DNA from: Eonycteris spelaea
Taxonomy: Eukaryota; Chordata; Mammalia; Chiroptera; Pteropodidae
Length of the DNA stretch: 64,000 nucleotides
Reading direction: 5' to 3'
Assembly: GCA_003508835.1 (NCBI GenBank)
Contig: PUFA01000081.1
Span: 1,798,001 to 1,862,000 of the forward strand
Under the pieces are notes generated by a model. The model was given only the letters and a program-made list of their open reading frames with translations. It was not told where the DNA came from and did no database searches. The number at the start of each line of letters is the position of its first letter. The first letter of the stretch is position 1. Positions 1 to 12,034 of this stretch are shown here, one piece after another. The position numbers and the translations under genes are program-made.

Positions 1-140
1 GGCAGGCCAGCCAGCAAAGCTTCTAATCTGCAGCCACTCCCCAGCGCTAGCATCACTGCCTCAGCTCCACCTCAGATCATCAGGCATTAGATTCTCATAG
101 GAGCACCGGTCCCTGGTGCCAAAAAGGTCGGGAACTGCTG
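1..140 (-). mobile_element. MER1-like hAT-Charlie nonautonomous element, cut by window edge
   Basis: Read on the minus strand, it starts with a terminal motif like CAGCAGTTCCCGACCTTTTTGG, continues with GGCACCAGGGACCGGT and runs straight into GCTCCTATGAGAATCTAATG. Copies at 36380 and 44926 share the same order, so the family assignment does not rest on one copy. The other terminus lies outside the window. Confidence 0.75.
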
Positions 141-2489
141 CTCGAGAGTCAGGCTCAGTAACCAGAGAAAGTCAACGGGGTGGGCAGTGTAGATGGTAAG
201 AACGGCATGGGCCGAGGCACAGATGCGTGACTCAGCCTGATGTGTTTGCGGATTGTGATCAGTGTGCTGTCACTGAAGCATTCAGGGTGAGGATGTGAAA
301 GGTGACCACAGCAACAAAGAGATTTTGGCATCCACAGCTCTGCATGCCTCATTGAGTATTCAATGGGTGTCTGTCGAAGCAGGAAGGAAAAGAGTGAGAG
401 AAGAAAAGATTTCCAACATTAGGTTAAAAGTAAATATGTTCTTATAAGTCTATTAAGACAGCTAATGATTTTCCCAAACCATGATATTCTGTCCAAAATG
501 AAGCATTTGGTCATTTGAAGCTCTATTGTGAAAAAAAGGAGAAGGCTGAGGCCTCAGGTTTCCAGATGGGTTTATCAGTACTAAATAAATGCTTGACTAA
601 TTGTTCTGTCTCCAACTCGCTTCACTTACGCAGATCGTGTTAATAAGAGGAATACTCCCTGATGACACAGTGGGACAAAATATTTTGGCTGTTAAAAAGA
701 GATCCATTGTGAAACATTTTCTCTAGATGAAATTCAGGCTTGAAAGCGATTTAACCTGAGGAAAGGTTGTAAAAATGCCCTTTTGCATGGCAAGTAGAGC
801 AGGTTTCCCCTGCAATCCAGCAGGGGAGCTCCAAAACGGATGGGGCAGGGAACAGAGGGACATGGGGCTAGCAGCTGCTTCTCTGTCCTTCGAAAAGTCC
901 TCTGTGCGATATGGTGCCTTCCTTCCCTGTGGGCTCAATGCATGAACCCGAGGCTGGCATTCCTGATTCACTGTGACACATGGGACCTGCCACCGGGCCC
1001 CCAAGCACCCACAGGTGAAGGGGCTGTTTCTCAAGATCTGCTCCAGCTCAAAAGTTCTCTCATTCCCTTCTGAGTGAGTCAGGCTCAGCAAAAAGGTAGA
1101 AAGTAGGCATCCGATTCTGGTCACTGCACGGCCACATGGCAAATTCTGTGTGTGATATGACATGGAGCACTCCACAGAACAAAAATCATCCTCATGGCCT
1201 CCACAGATTAATGTACTAGGGAGGAGCTGGATGCAAGAATCCTCCCAGAGCCTCAAAAATGCAATACTCTGTCAGGCCTGATACTGGGAGAAGTGAGGCT
1301 GGAGCTAAACATCTTTTGGCAAAACTGTTTCTCATTAAACACATATAATTTAATTCCCACTTTTCAGCCAGCTGCTCCCCCTCAGAGGGGCTGTGCTTGC
1401 TGGGTGCAGACTTTCAGCGCATCCTGGGGCCAAGCCTGGAAAAGAGAGAGGGCAATTACACCTGCGGGACACAAATGCAAATGCAAATGCCCCAAACTCG
1501 ATTTATGGCGTCTCACAAGGTTTCCTCCTACACGAAGGTGCTGGACACAGCCGTATAGGGCGCAGCCGGGATGTCATCCAGAAGTCGGTCGCACTGTCCT
1601 GTGGATGCTGCAGATATGTGCGTGCAGCACGCGAAGAATCAGTTCTGACTGCTTGCAGTACACAGACTCAGAAACCCAGTCCCAGTGGTGTAAAGAAATA
1701 AACAAACAAACAAACAAATACAAAATAAAAGGAGGCTGCACTGCGAAGATACAGTCATGCTCAGCAAACACTGTGCAACATCTGACGCTGGCCTCAAAGA
1801 AGGCCAGGTAATGACCCCACAGGAAGGTAAAGGGGAGAGAAATTAAAATCCACATTTCTCCTTAATGTCACTGAGAATGTGGCGTGCCTGCGCTCCATGG
1901 AATTAGCCGCAGCAGCTTCCTAATTGCCTTTGCCGAGTTGCCTCCCCCAGGTTGATGGTGGCGGCTGCGCGGCCCCATCAGTCTCGCTTGGTGCTCCTCG
2001 TGCACCCGCCCGGCACTGCAGCGCTCCCGCCCGGCACTGCGGTGCTCCCATGGCAGCTGCTCGGCTTGGCACTGCGGAAGCACCAGGACCCCTCCGTCCG
2101 GATGGGAGGCCTCGGATGGAGACTCGGCCATGTTTTCAAGGTGCCGACCAAGAAAGGCTGGGATGCTCGCAAGGGTGAGGAGGGGGTCACAGGCTAGGAG
2201 AAATGAGGACCAGCTGGCTTAACTGTCTGCCAGTCCCTACTGGCACGGAGACTGTGGGAGAGGGACCCACAAGTAGGGCTTCAGAGCTGGATTGCTGGAG
2301 CTGGGAGGCGTCCCTGACATCTTGTGGCATCCACGCCTGAAGCTAGGGACTCATAAAACCCAGCGTTGGAGAATAAATGAAGAAAGGGATCCAAAGGACC
2401 AACGCCTGTGCTCAACAGCATTCTTATTCTCATCACCAGAGTGAGAGCACCAAGAAAAGGCTCAGCCCAGCCCTTCCTTTGTTTTATCT

Positions 2490-2625
2490 GTACATTCATG
2501 CATTCCACAACAATCCCTGAAGCCCACCCCAATGAGAGTTCTGTGCAAAGTGCCAAAGGGGAACCCTCTTCCATCCAAAGAGCAAGCCTGCCCTCAGGGA
2601 ATTTAAGGTCTAACTTACTTGCCTC
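2490..2625 (-). mobile_element. L2-like fragment
   Basis: Weak similarity to the reverse-complemented L2 3' end: a CATTCATGCATTCCACAA-type start, then a segment resembling the 'ccctgccctcagggaatttaaggt' region of the family. Heavily decayed. Confidence 0.4.
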
Positions 2626-2820
2626 CTTCTCAACACACCACACAGAAAGAGATAAGAGGTCTCAGGATATCACACATCCCCAGACCTACCAAGGGCACAG
2701 ACGGATCTGCCAGACTCATTCTGCACAAAATAAAACCGACTCTAGTGGGTCTAAGTGCTGTGGCCTTCGAGCTAGCTGTCAATCATGCAGAAAAACAGAA
2801 ATGTGGCTTCTTCATAAGAA

Positions 2821-2821
<1 letters not shown>

Positions 2822-2855
<34 letters not shown>

Positions 2856-2857
2856 GT
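2822..2857. repeat. (AAAT)n microsatellite
   Basis: About nine uninterrupted AATA units between a unique left flank and GTGAGTACC on the right. Confidence 0.95.
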
Positions 2858-2919
2858 GAGTACCATCAAACATCCAGGACAGAAAGACAAAGAATGAGGA
2901 TAACAAAGACAGAAGGGCT

Positions 2920-3115
2920 AAAATTTACTGGGCACTTCCTAGATATCCAGTTCTGTGCTAAGACTGATACATACTAACATAGCTTAATCCTCACTGTAAT
3001 CCCATTTTACAGATAAGAAACCTGAGGCCTGGTTGAAAAAAGGCCAAACCCGACCTCAAAGCCAGATCTATCTTGTCCCAAGGTCCCAGAGCCCAAGCTA
3101 GCTCTTCTACACAAC
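2920..3115 (-). mobile_element. MIR SINE
   Basis: Reverse-oriented MIR: TTTACTGGGCACTTCC, then TTAATCCTCACTGTAATCCC and CAGATAAGAAACCTGAGGC, which are the complements of MIR core features. First of a local MIR cluster. Confidence 0.75.
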
Positions 3116-3493
3116 CATCCATACCATAATGGGGAATACAGAAAGGGAAATTTAACCAAATTCAATGAGATCATCAGAAAAGCCTAGGAGTCAGATCTAA
3201 CGAGGGGAGGGCTGGCTGACCCATAATGGAAATCAAAAGACCAACAGCATCATTTTATTATATTAAAAGGTTTACTGGGCCCTCCCCTCAGTCCAGCTGT
3301 TGCCCCTTTTAATTCTATATTATGAAAGCAAATGACTATGCAGTGCACCCAAACAAGGCTAAGTATTCTTTGGAGTAAAAATTAACAACCGCCCCGATGA
3401 GGCAACAGAAGGTTGATGAAAGCACTGGAAAATTGCTGGTCCTGGGAAATACACAGATGCCATTCCTCAGACCTCACCCCAGCCCAGGCACCT

Positions 3494-3695
3494 GACCAGG
3501 ATTCATATGACCCAGGCTCAAACCTGCCTCTGCCACCTGGAGCTCTGTAGCCTTAGGCAAAGTCACATTCTCTGTCTCAGTTTCTGCAACTTTAAGACAG
3601 AGATGATGATAGAACCAACCTCAGGAGTGATTGTAAAGAATTAAATAATACAAATAAGGCACTTGCATCATTACTAGGATTACTGCCTACGAAGG
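3494..3695 (+). mobile_element. MIR SINE
   Basis: Forward MIR order: CCCAGGCTCAAACCTGCCTC (remnant of the tRNA-type B box), CTCTGCCACCTGG, CTTAGGCAAAGTCAC, CTCAGTTTCTGC and a final AATAAGGCACTTGC segment. Confidence 0.75.
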
Positions 3696-3837
3696 TCTTA
3701 TGTGACTCAGCAGTGGGCACCTTTACTGAGGGTCTCCAAATAAGGCCTCTGGCTGACCTGATATTAACTTTCCACCAAGTGGACAAACTGCTATCTTCAG
3801 CAGCCAATAAACCCCAATATGTGGAAACAGCTCCTGG

Positions 3838-4080
3838 GGAATAATAACAACAAGCCCACCTTATCTAAACATTTCCTATGAGCCAGTTATGGCTAGGCAT
3901 CTCATTCGGACCTCTCCACTCCTCCCTAGAAGTTGGTACCATTGTGCCCATTTGACAGGTAAGAACACTGAGGTTCAGTGACTGACTTGTCAGGGTCAGA
4001 CAATTGGTCAACAGCAGCACTGGATTCAAACCCAAACTAGTCTGACTCATATCCAGAGTCTCACCTCTACACAGTTCTGC
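3838..4080 (-). mobile_element. MIR SINE
   Basis: Reverse MIR: CCTATGAGCCAGTTATGGC, GTGCCCATTTGACAGGTAAG, CACTGAGGTTCAGTGACT and GGATTCAAACCCAAACTAGT in the expected order over about 240 bp, nearly full length. Confidence 0.75.
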
Positions 4081-5194
4081 CTTCCCAAGACCAACTGCCT
4101 CTCTTTAAAGATTTTTAAAATCAACAATCTTCAGACTTCTTTCTAACTTTATATATTTTTCCTATCATTTGGAGGATATTTGTTTCATGCAAAAAAAAAG
4201 AAACTGAAAATACTGTTGTTTAAGTAGGAAATCCAGCATGAATCTCTAAGTCTGAAATTTCTGTTCTGGTATCATTGGCCTTTTTTGAAAAGATTAGTAA
4301 GCCATGAGCCCTTTCCTGAAAGGATTACATCTTACTTCAGGGTGACCAGATGACTCCTGCTGTTCTGAACTACTAGAACTTGGCCAAGACCCTGGGATTT
4401 TAGTTACCAGTTTTTATTAACAAAGAGAAACAGCCATGTATATTAAAACACGTGTAAATATGCCCTTTAATGATCGCCTGATAGTGATTCTCCTTAAAGT
4501 GTGCACTTTGCTCCAGCGTAGCATTTTGACAGGAGCCCAGACCAGAATGGAGAAGGAATATTCGACCTTCGGTATTACCATCCCAGAAGCCAAATGACTA
4601 TCATTTATGTCAGTGGGGCAAAAACCTATGCCCACTGAGCTGTTTGTACATGATGTGATCATATTGTGTTAACAGAAATTTAACTGATAATGGAAACTGG
4701 TAGGAAGCTAAGAGTAAAGCTATATGTTATGACTCGTGGCCAGAGACTACCTACCTCCAGTGGATTTATTGCCTCCCACACCTATTGTTCTTTTTACAAT
4801 ATTTTTCAGCCTCTGCCTCAATGCAGCACAATGGAAAAGGCATTATGGATGGCACAGAGACAAAGAGCCAAACGCCGGCACGGTATTTCTGTCTCTCGCC
4901 TTTCTTTGCAAATTACAGCACAATGTTATAGAAGAACAAACTGGAATCCCACAACTGCCCATCTTTACTGTACAAGGGACAGGATTAGGAAAATTTGGGA
5001 AAGAAAGCAAAAAAATAAATAAATTTACCTCCTCAGGGACATAATGATTTTGTTTGCCACTGTGTCCCGTCACATTAAATGTGTGTGACATATACTGCCT
5101 TAATTTTATGAACTCATCATGGGATCAAAGTGACTAAAATTTCAGGCATCTCTCTTTCTCTTCATTAATACTGAAATGGGACAGTAGCTAGAAA

Positions 5195-5345
5195 GCTAAG
5201 GCTTCATTCTAAATTACTTTACATGTGTTATATCATTTAATCCTCCCAAAGCCTTATGACATATAGGCTTTTGTCATTAGTTCTATTTTGCCAACGAGTA
5301 GAGTAAACCAATGCCCAGGGAGATAAAACTGGTGTCTGAACTATT
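5195..5345 (-). mobile_element. MIR SINE fragment
   Basis: Contains TTTACATGTGTTATATCATT, TTAATCCTCCCAAAGCC and a CAATGCCCAGGGAG segment in reverse MIR order. Confidence 0.65.
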
Positions 5346-6069
5346 TGGCCCAAATGGAACTATGTTTACTTTCATTACTGATTTCTTACTATTTTTCAGT
5401 GTTGATTATAGTGGCTTTATGTATAAACAATTTTTGAAAGTTATTCAACTACAATAGCATCCCCCCATCATGATTTCAAAGTGTTGGTACCTGGTTCACA
5501 CAGAGAGGGATGGCAAGTGTCATTCATTCAACATCTTTAAGGAGATCAGCAGAGGAATGCAGCTCGAAGGCCAAAACACAACACAACATGCCAAGGAACT
5601 CTGAAGAGGAGGTGGGCAAAGCCAGGAGTAGGAGCCAAGAAACATGGGATCCCTTTCAGTGGCTTCTGAGACTTGGTGACAGATGGTGGTCCCCACACAT
5701 TGCTTCACCTCCCTGCCCCCTGACAGGAGGAAGGACCACTCTGCTCCAGCAAGATGCCTTGTCCCCCAGCTGGCCTCTAGCACTGCTCCCCAGAAAGTGG
5801 TTGGAAGAAGAGTCCTCCAAGGCCTAGCAAGAATTTTCATAGGAGGAAATGCCTGAAATGTTATCCAAGAGGGCATCTGAATTAATGTGTGTTCACGGCT
5901 GGCCTCTGGATGTGCTCTTACAGCAGGGAAATTGCTGGGTGCTCTGGGCAGTGTGGCAGACACAGTCATTCCTCAGCCTGACCCAACGCCTACACAGCAG
6001 GGTAAGGCAGGCTGGATGTAACAGGAAGACGCCGAGTGAGGGGTTCCTCTGGGTGTCTCCTTGACCCTC

Positions 6070-6112
6070 GGGGTGAAGGGAACTGACCTCGGGGTGAAGG
6101 GAGCTGACCTCG
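6070..6112. repeat. Two-copy 21-bp tandem repeat
   Basis: The unit GGGGTGAAGGGARCTGACCTC occurs twice in direct succession with one difference, followed by a partial GAGGAGAAG. Confidence 0.85.
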
Positions 6113-6324
6113 AGGAGAAGAATGAGCATCTGGGTAGGGGCTGTATCAACTGCTGCTCCTCCCCACCCGGAACTCACTCATCCCTTCATGTACCTGCTTG
6201 TTCATTCAGTTTACATATATGTGTGGAGCTAGGCCCCACAGGTGCTTAAGGAACTTTATCTAAAGAGCTGGTATTTGTGTCACGCAAAGAATTACGACCC
6301 CAGCAACTCTCTGGCAGGAAGCTC

Positions 6325-6540
6325 TTAGGTGCCAGGCACTGTGCTAGATGCTTTGCATATTTTATTTCATTTAATCCTCACCACAGTTTTTAAAGTAGAA
6401 GATATTGGTCTCCTTTCACACTTGAGACTACAGGTTCAGAAATGTTAAACTCCAAGGTGACCCGGCTAGGAGATGGCAGATCTGGGACTGAAATCTAAGT
6501 TCTGACTCCAAACCGTGTCCTCTTAGCTGTTATCCCAGGC
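6325..6540 (-). mobile_element. MIR SINE
   Basis: Reverse MIR with GGTGCCAGGCACTGTGCTAG, ATTTCATTTAATCCTCACC and a later segment GGCAGATCTGGGACTGAAAT, giving most of a full-length copy. Confidence 0.8.
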
Positions 6541-6549
6541 TTTAATTGT

Positions 6550-6670
6550 TTCCGAAGTAATTTCCCAGATGTTATCTCATTTAATCCTCTCAAACACCAG
6601 TGAGGTAAAGAAACACAGGTATTATTCACATTTTTTTCTAACAAGAACTGAGGTCAAAAAAGGTCACCCA
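6550..6670 (-). mobile_element. MIR SINE fragment
   Basis: GTTATCTCATTTAATCCTCT and AACAAGAACTGAGGTC in reverse MIR order. It adjoins the previous copy and may be a separate insertion or a duplicate. Confidence 0.55.
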
Positions 6671-6684
6671 AAGAGGAGAGACTA

Positions 6685-6895
6685 CAGCATCATGGCCAGG
6701 TGTGCAGAGTCTGGAAGCTCAGCTTAGTCATGTTGGAGAGGCTGCTTAACGTTTGTAAGCCTCAGCTTCTAAAACTGTAAAATGGGGTGAGTGGTAGTCC
6801 CTGCCTCATTAGGTTGTTGGAGAAACTTAATGGGGTGACATACGGAATGTACTTATCATAGTACCTGAAATGCAGGGACTTCCAGTGAATGCTAC
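6685..6895 (+). mobile_element. MIR SINE
   Basis: Forward MIR: AGAGTCTGGAAGCTCAGC, GCCTCAGCTTCTAAAACTGT, AAAATGGGGTGAGTGGTAG, CATTAGGTTGTTGGAG and a final TAGTACCTGAAATGC segment. Confidence 0.75.
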
Positions 6896-7335
6896 CTGTT
6901 TTTACAATTCGCTTAAGTAATTTGCCCAAGGCCACTCAGGAAAAGCCTAGAGAAAAGATAAAACAGATGCCACTGCTCCTCGGCAATGACCTTTCCTTTA
7001 ACAACACTGTGTCTCCAAAGACGTGTTTCTAAAAATGCTCCAAGCTCTTGACCTATGTGGACAACAAATAAAGATGGGCAAAGGATGCCCCCTAGACTGA
7101 CTGCAGCCAGAAACATTAAATTGGGCTGACTGGACAATCGACCAAGCAAGGAAAAAAGAAAGCCAAAATGAGAATGGCCTATCCCACAGGGAGCTTTGCC
7201 CCAGGCCCTATGGGCCCCCGTGCTTGTTTTAATGCTCTACTAACATCATCTTGAAATTCTTCACAATTTTTTAACAAGGGGTCCTGTATTTTCTTATCAC
7301 AATGGGCCCTGCAAATTATATAGCTAGTCCTGGTC

Positions 7336-10300
7336 TCAGCAAATCCTCAGCTTCTAGCTGCCTATAAAATCTCAGATGCTAGATAAATCTATGCCTGGTG
7401 GGCTGGGTCACTTGGTTCTGTCCTAGCACCCTGGTTTGCTCCCTCAGGCCACTCTCGCTAGCAGCCCAAGAGAACAAAAACAGTCTTCCCTGTCAGCAGG
7501 CAGCATCTGGCACATTCTGTGATGAGCAGCATCCATTTTTATTGGCATACTCATGCACACATAAACTTAAAAGTATAATGGCAATGACATGTGCAAGCCC
7601 CAAATATCGACTGGCAGTTGCTTCTCCTACCAGAGGTCTGTTGTATGAACCCACGGCCATTTACGATCCTGCCCAAGTGGCTTGTCCGGATCATTTACAT
7701 GGATAACAGCTCTTTTAACCTTGGGATGGTACTGTTTTCCAATATCAGGTGCCAAGATAAATATTCAGAAGTGCACAAAGTGAAGAAATAGCCATCTATT
7801 TCTTGTCAAGAGATAATGCTCTCCTTTCCAATTTGGCCTTGAAATGCCCCGTAACAGTTTGGCTTCTGAGTTATTTTCATAATCTAGGTTTGGGATAACC
7901 AAGAAGCTATGCAGCACATAAATTTAATACACCTTATAAATGTAATGCCTTATTTAAACTGCCTTGGAATGAGCACCCAATAAATGTTGTTCAAAACAAA
8001 TGTAAATTGAAATGTTTACCTTTTATTGAAAACATACTAGACCCTTTTCAAAGCTGTATTTGTCAAATAACTTTCTTCTGAAAAGCAGACGTGCTGGCTA
8101 CTCACAGAAATCCTCTAAAACACATCAGCTATGCAGACACCTAATCTGCCAAGGGTGAGGTGTGGCCCAGGTAGAAGATGTGTCACAGAGAAGTCCTTGA
8201 GAAACAACCCCCTCTCTCTGTTGGTCACTAAATACTCAGGAAATTCGAGGGGCAGCAAGCACCTTCTTCTTCATCTACATCATTCTATTCTCTTGAAGAA
8301 GGTAGTTTTGTTTAATAGACCAAAGAGGACTGATGAAGATTCTATCAGTATTTCCAGATATGACGAACTTTTCCCCCCATTGAATGAAATACAAAAGCAT
8401 CACCACAGTCGCTGGAGATGAAACACAGGCCGTTTTGTCTCTTGTATAAAAATTACATTGAAAGGGGGGTGGGAATCTCATATGCTAATTCATAGATCAG
8501 CATTTACAACACTTATTTCATTTTTTGCTTAGCCTCAGCCACAGCAAACCTCTAAGTCAAGTCACAGTGTCCCAGGGAACCAATCTGCTGAAAGTCTCTG
8601 ACTAGACGATGCTGTGCATTTCAACTTGTGAGCCCATTTCAACCAGCACTGTGACTGCCAAAGATACAGGGGACCCCAGAAATAAATGCCATGGAGGCAT
8701 GTGCTTGGATAAAGAAAACGCCTATTTGTGGTTATCTGTGGTGGTAAATTTGGATTAATGACAGACCTGAAGCAAAGGATCCTTCTGAGAACGTACGCTT
8801 CCTTAAGTAAGCCCAAAACACCAAGTCAATCATTGATCAACGTAAGTAGGAGCACTAAACACCAAGTGAGGATTAATCAAAAACTGAAAAAGAAAAAGGC
8901 TAAAACCCCAAACTGGCACTTCTGTGAATGTGTGCTTCGAACTGCAAGACAATGAAACACCTGACAGGGCCACACTTACTCCAGGTAAGGGTTTTGTTCA
9001 TCCTGATACACAGCTTTGTCTTTATTACAAACTAGAAATATTAATTGTGCTTGCTCGTGCCTGACAGAGTTCATAATTAGTAGGTGGTTTGGTATTCATG
9101 TGTTTGCCTAAAAGCACGCTGGTATTAGAATAAATAAGATAAAATAAAATAAAAATAAAGTAAAATCAGTTTGAGATCACCATAGTAATTGATCACAATT
9201 AACAACCACATTAGAATAAAAATGTGAAGTTTGCTTCTGACAAAAACCATGTCTCTATTTTCGTTTCCCTTAATTTTGACTAGCACCTGTAAATTTAAGC
9301 AACAGAGGCTGAAGCAATTCCTAATGAGAGAAAAACCAAAGCAAAAATATACCAGAAAAGAAATTTTGAGAACAAGAAATGAACAAAAAAGGCTCAGACA
9401 AAAACTGAGCAAAGCCATGTACAAAGAACTTTCTCTGCAGCAAGTGACTATGCATGAATTTACAAATGGGTAAGTTGCGCAAACTGAATTCTAACTGGTA
9501 CCCTGTCCTGCTAATGTCCTGGTGATTGGGCTAATGAGACCAATAAACTGCCCTGAAAGATTAAAAACTGTCATTTCTGAGATTTCAAGGTTTTAAAAAA
9601 TAATTTGCCAGGGAAAAGTCCAGTAATTGAACTGGTGCCGGGACTTAAATCATCAGTGGCCTAGGCTGAATGCATTAATCTTGTAGGATGACAAATAACT
9701 GTGTTTATTCAACAAAAGTGTTCGGCTAAGTAGCACCTCCTGCATGAAAGCAATCTGTAGAGTGTCAGGCTTCCTAGAGGCAGCACAGCACTGCCACCCA
9801 ATTCCTGACAAGTGACTACCACTATTTAATTATTCAAAAGTCCATCGATTTCCAGATTGACAAAAAGTCATAATTATCAAAATGGCTTAAAGAACCAACC
9901 TTTTACTTTGCTGACTCCGTTTTGTGAAAAAGATATCAAGTTTATTAAAGCCGCTCTCTCAATAAATAGTTGATAAAACAAAAACCTGGTTGTGCATTCT
10001 AATAAGTGCTGCATGAGGTGTCCAAGATAAATGCCAATTCTTTTCTAGCATTAACGGCAGAGACACATATTACCTGTATTTCTGCTGTGTATTTATCATC
10101 ACAATTCTGGAAAATGTAATTGGAACCCTTCATTTCCATGAACATGCATTCCCTGAATGCAGGACTAAATAGAAGGAAAAACCTAGCTCCTATCAAATTG
10201 TCCCTAAGGAGGATGAAACGAGAATCACACCAGTTTAATGCCTTTTATTATTAATGTTAGGGGTGTGGAGCTCATGAGTTTAACAGCCTAGGTTACGGTG

Positions 10301-11992
10301 CCTACTAGAATGCTTCTCACTGAATCCCCAAATTAAAGGGGTAATGAAGCTATGCCTTCCCAAAAGAACCCAAACAAAACACATTCTGTGGGGAAAATGA
10401 AGCAAGATAGTGGCAGCTGAATCCTGGCATGAATATGTCAAATAGGAAAGTTAATTAAAGGGTGAAGTGAATCGAAACCCCTGCAGTATCTGCAGCTAAG
10501 GAAGGCAGCATCCAGGCACACAGCAGCACACCAACGTTCCTTTCAGGGCCACTCTCCTACAACTGTAAAACCTCTCAAGATGAACTCCAACTCCAACATC
10601 CCAGTCCCACGTTCCTCCATTCTGTACTGAAAACACACACTTTGCTAAAACATGGACTGCTTCATTTTAGAAAATCAAAAATATCCTCTTTTTAAGGAAC
10701 AACTAGGTTGCTACTCCTGTGCTCAACAAAGACAAAAAGAAGAAAAAATAGAAAAAGTCTGGCAGTGAATGTCTAATATATTATCACAGGCTACTACAGT
10801 AAATACCATGGTATTAAACATTGAAACAATTGATGAAATGTTCTTCCTGAAGCCACAACATGAGGTACATTGTTAAATATCTGTATTTATGTTGATGAAG
10901 TCAGTGATAAAACTGCTACCTACAATTAAATTACCTAATAAAAACCTGTTACCAAAATGGCATTCTTTGCAGTCTCCAAAAACCTTAAAATAGATGGCCA
11001 ATTATTAACTTATATTCACAATAACTACTTGGTAAAGTTTTTGCCTTAATGAAAAAATTACTAAATTCTCATGCTAAAAATGAACATACTACATCAGTCA
11101 AAACATGAAGTGTCAATTAAAGAAACTACATAGAGTACATAAAATTAGACAATGGCATACAGTATACCTTACTTAGCTGAAATTCAACTTTAAATGTGTC
11201 CATGTCTTAAAAGGGTAATTAATTACAGTCTGTTATGCAACACGTATTGTCACCTTTGAGTCCCCTTAATACAGCATTAACACATTTTTTAACCAAGTTT
11301 TCTAAATAATTTTGAGAGTATCTTAATTGTTAAAGATGTAGTGATGAACTAGAAGGATGCACAGAGTTTTGACTTAGAGGACTAATTTCCCGTGCAAAAA
11401 GCCAGAAATTTGAAAATAAACAAGAGAAAGATAACCGTTTCCTTGCTTTTCTAAATAATGTTATGCCTCCCACATTCTGAGTACCTCGGATCTTTCCTCA
11501 TGCATCTTCTGAACTGTCTAAATCAATGTTCTTTGCTAATTTTTAAAGCAGTCATATTTTAGGGCAATGGCCCAAAGATACCTGCAAAGATGCTCCCCAA
11601 GTTGTCTAACATGCCCTGCCCATCATTCATGGAAGTCCATGACTAGTAAGCAAAAGCATGGGTATCTCAGGACTCCATGGCAGGTGACTGTGATCCAAAT
11701 GCAAGAGCAGATACCGACCCTAGAACTTAATGCCAAGCAGCACCTCACCTTACCCTCACATTAGATTACAAAATGCCAGGCAACAGTAAGAAATGACAAC
11801 AAAGCCATAAACAGCTGGAAATAATTACACAATTGTCAAGCTGCAAACATGACAAAAGCAAAGCTAGGTTTGTGAATTCACTATCAGAAAGGATGCTGAT
11901 GAGAAGGTAAGAGAAGCATTTTAGCTGTTTCCAATTTGCTATTATAGAGCTGCCAATAATATGGTTGATGGGGCTTTGTGCAGAGTGAGTGA

Positions 11993-12034
<42 letters not shown>

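Noticed and set aside
723..1256. 177-codon minus-strand frame in intron 1
   Set aside because: No signal peptide, domain or splice context recognised; overlapped by plus-strand frames. It does not resemble any CACNA2D3 exon.
4690..5022. 110-codon plus-strand frame, considered as a processed pseudogene
   Set aside because: No similarity to a protein I recognise, no poly(A) tail, and an overlapping frame in another phase.
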